64,000 nucleotides of DNA, taken from positions 682,001-746,000 of the forward strand of contig JALJCQ010000014.1 in NCBI GenBank assembly GCA_023091665.1. Reading direction: 5' to 3'. Source of the stretch: Pythium myriotylum (Eukaryota > Oomycota > Peronosporomycetes > Pythiales > Pythiaceae). Position numbers and translations under genes: made by a program. Positions 62,201 through 64,000 of this stretch are shown here, one piece after another; positions within the stretch are counted from its first letter, which is position 1; each line of letters opens with the position of its first letter. The notes under the pieces were generated by a model that saw only the letters and a program-made list of their open reading frames with translations, did not search any database and had not been told where the DNA came from.

Positions 62201-63293
62201 GATTCGCACTTATTTTTCTTATGATTCTTTAGTTTAGTAGCACATCCAAAAACCATTTCACATTTTGGGCAAACATATTTGGCCATAGCTTTATCAATAT
62301 CAGTAATATACATTGCGTGTCCGTTGTAATCCATAATGTTAATAGTTGTCTCGAATGTTTTGTCTGAAGCTCTTATTTTAGACACTTCTGACGTTTCTAT
62401 ATCCATTTCAAACACATCAATATTAACTTTGAAACACTCCTCAAGGTCATCGAACTGATAGATATCAATTGGCTTAAATGCTTTATATGTATCTACAGAA
62501 TAGTTAATTTTCTTAAATTCACAATACTGTTTGAATCGATGTTTTACTGCGGCTATGGTACGTCGATAGTCTTTCTTAGGCTCGTCTTGTAAATGGTATG
62601 CAATACAGTAGAACATGCATTTGTTTTCCGTTTTAGGAAAGTTTAAAATGTGTCGATTATCCGTTATTGCTTTTGGAACAACTACTTCACTATCACCAAG
62701 AGAATGATTTCTGTAGTAGATCATGATCTTAAAAGCGTTAATCTCCTGAAGTTTAACTCCGCTTCTCGGAGTAGAGATTTTAGTAGTGAAATCTTTTGAT
62801 TTAATATGATCAATAACCTTCGATCTAATATCTTTCCTAGAGTTAATTGCGATCGGTTGATCGAATATAGATGTATTGGATTGGGGTCGATACTCGTAAT
62901 CAAATGGTTCTTCAAAGCGTTCATCGATTAGCTTGTATCCTAATTGAATATTAACTTTAAATGCCTTGTCTTGATGAGCCAAAACATTTTCAAGTTTGTA
63001 AAGAATGACCGTTGAGAGATATTTCCATAAAGATGAGATTCAACGAACTTGGTCTTTGATGTTTTATAAGTTGGTTTACTAATGCGTGTGTTTGACAAGT
63101 TGGTTTTGATCTTATCTTCATTAATTTTATAGTATCTCGAAATCAATTTGATGTTAGATGGCTTGAGAATATTATTGATGTACACAACGCGCCCATTTTT
63201 ATTACGGATCTTAACTCGATAAGAGTCTCCCCAAGCTTTTAATGGAATCTTTAGTTTCAGAAGTTGATTGAATGCATCCGAAGACTTCGCCAT
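59293..63293 (-). CDS. PolB: Protein-primed family B DNA polymerase, one frameshift near the N-terminus
   Basis: Main frame 59293-62982 (about 1,229 codons); the N-terminal 100 or so residues ([20 protein letters not shown]...) are in another frame from 63293. A missing A in the run near 62990 explains the shift. Zinc-binding motifs: a C2H2-like finger ([10 protein letters not shown]...KNHKKNKC) and CKIEDCSK...C..H. Exonuclease motifs: [30 protein letters not shown]-like insert: CSYCNCQL...[15 protein letters not shown]...CIRCN. Polymerase motifs: [38 protein letters not shown]. Total about 1,330 aa. Replicates the linear element from its terminal repeats. Confidence 0.92.
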
Positions 63294-63422
63294 TTTCTTC
63301 TTATATATTGGTTGAGAAATTTGAAATGATAAAATTAAAAAATCGTACGTATATATCTATAAAAGAAATATCAAGATGGAAATTTTTTGTACGTATATAA
63401 ACAAAATGAAAGAAAAACAATA
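63294..63422. other. PolB promoter region and inner flank of right TIR
   Basis: AT-rich. TATATAAG lies 8-15 bases upstream of the PolB ATG on the minus strand. No ORF. Confidence 0.5.
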
Positions 63423-63673
63423 AAAAAATACTCTAATCCAGATATTTTTCTGAGTCTCTCAGCTATGCCCCGAACCTTCGCGAATTTTTGGTGTGGAAAA
63501 TGAAGCAAAAGTGGTTGTTTTTAATGAGGACATAGGAAAGTCGGTTTGGTTGTGTTTTGTGGAAAGGAGGTGTGAAATAGGTTTGTTGAACTGAGAGGGA
63601 AAAGAAAGGTCTCTAGGGTTGTGTGAGAAACGTTGAAAAAAAAATGACGGAAAACGTTCCGGACATTACTACT
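63423..63673 (-). repeat. Polinton terminal inverted repeat, right
   Basis: Partner of 42863-43118; ends ATTACTACT at 63673. Confidence 0.95.
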
Positions 63674-64000
63674 GCAATCAAAGATCCGGTATGAACTTGC
63701 GAAGCTGCTGGAAAGAGCTCCTCTGGACAACCCATCGTTTGGGGGAATGCTGTGGTGGGTGAAAACCTGCAATGGCCGATGAAAAAGAACTAGTAGTCGA
63801 CGATCACTTTATCCCTCGATGCACATGTGAGGACGACATCACGATCGTCCTCCAACCACACAGTGAAGCATCGTACAAATTGATATGACGGCGAAAATGG
63901 AATATGTCTGGGTGCAGTGTCGTGAACCCGTGTCTTGGAGCGCTGATTAGTCGTCTGGTTTCAGTCAGACGATTAATCAGAAAAACGCACTGTGCTGTTT
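63674..64000. repeat. Inverted repeat 2, right arm, part 2 (after the Polinton), beginning with TSD GCAATC
   Basis: 63674-63679 is the right copy of the target-site duplication. The remainder is the reverse complement of 27679-27999, including the hairpin (63943-63980), and runs off the window. Confidence 0.93.

Larger units (their letters stand above)
42863..63673. mobile_element. Polinton/Maverick element, 20.8 kb, carrying a Crinkler gene
   Basis: Complete element with about 250-bp terminal inverted repeats, AGTAGTAAT tips, and a 6-bp TSD, the standard Polinton size. It encodes the full Polinton core: PolB, integrase, protease, packaging ATPase, major and minor capsid. AT-rich against GC-rich host DNA. 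Gene order from left: ExoX-C-like (+), CRN (-), 85 aa (+), wHTH-like (-), protease (-), major capsid (+), split fibre (-), ATPase (+), minor capsid (+), 573 aa (+), 74 aa (+), amphipathic virion-like protein (+), Zn-finger (-), integrase (-), PolB (-). PolB and one small gene have single-base frameshifts and the fibre is interrupted, so autonomous activity is doubtful unless some of these are sequencing errors. Confidence 0.97.

Noticed and set aside
42863..63673. Free virophage or giant-virus contig joined by mis-assembly
   Set aside because: Exact 6-bp TSD, empty site in the mirrored arm and a host transposon inside it show genuine integration.
1..64000. tRNA and rRNA genes
   Set aside because: Scanned by eye for tRNA-like A/B-box spacing and rRNA cores; nothing convincing, though a proper tRNA search could not be run.

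Overview
This window is nuclear DNA of an oomycete, most likely a saprolegnialean (Achlya/Saprolegnia/Aphanomyces type). Three things support this: a Crinkler-type (CRN) effector gene with the LxLFLA-like and HVLVxxP-like signatures, an AA17-like secreted LPMO pseudogene starting at a mature His-Gly, and oomycete-type initiator elements (CTCATTCT... ) just upstream of several host genes. Host genes are GC-rich and apparently intronless, so most produce long meaningless antisense ORFs.

Layout. 1-7.6 kb: a frameshifted partial gene, a choline-transporter-like (SLC44) gene, and two paralogous SLC1/DAACS dicarboxylate or acidic amino-acid symporters that flank an ankyrin-type gene. 7.6-16.4 kb: gene-poor DNA with a frameshifted ankyrin gene, a short LINE-derived retroelement with 15-bp target-site duplications (TSDs), diverged repeats and the AA17-like pseudogene. 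16.7-27.1 kb: inverted repeat 1 (IR1), two arms of about 3.88 kb around a 2.6-kb spacer, each carrying an ankyrin pair and a Jen1-like carboxylate permease. 27.7-64.0 kb: inverted repeat 2 (IR2), arms of at least 3.66 kb around an 8.2-kb spacer. That spacer holds a decayed DIRS-like (tyrosine-recombinase) retrotransposon, a truncated LINE and a Gly/Ser beta-repeat pseudogene. The arms themselves carry an ankyrin gene split by a second copy of the LINE-derived element.

The right arm of IR2 is interrupted by a 20.8-kb Polinton/Maverick (42863-63673). It has an exact 6-bp TSD (GCAATC), and the matching unoccupied site is still present in the left arm (28000-28005). The Polinton encodes protein-primed PolB with an HNH-like insert, a chromodomain integrase, adenain-like protease, double-jelly-roll major capsid, a penton-like minor capsid, an FtsK/HerA-type packaging ATPase, several small virion or DNA-binding proteins, and a long fibre with a C-terminal S74-type chaperone domain. 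The fibre gene is split by a nested pogo-like DNA transposon.

The most striking feature is a full-length host-type CRN gene, richer in GC than its neighbours, sitting inside the Polinton. This makes the element a possible carrier of an effector gene. Short palindromic modules are also scattered through the Polinton, some inserted in frame inside its coding sequences. Several Polinton and host ORFs have single-base frameshifts (some at A-runs) or in-frame stops. These could be real decay or uncorrected sequencing errors. The two palindromes could likewise be genuine or an artefact of joining haplotypes, and read-level data would settle both points.
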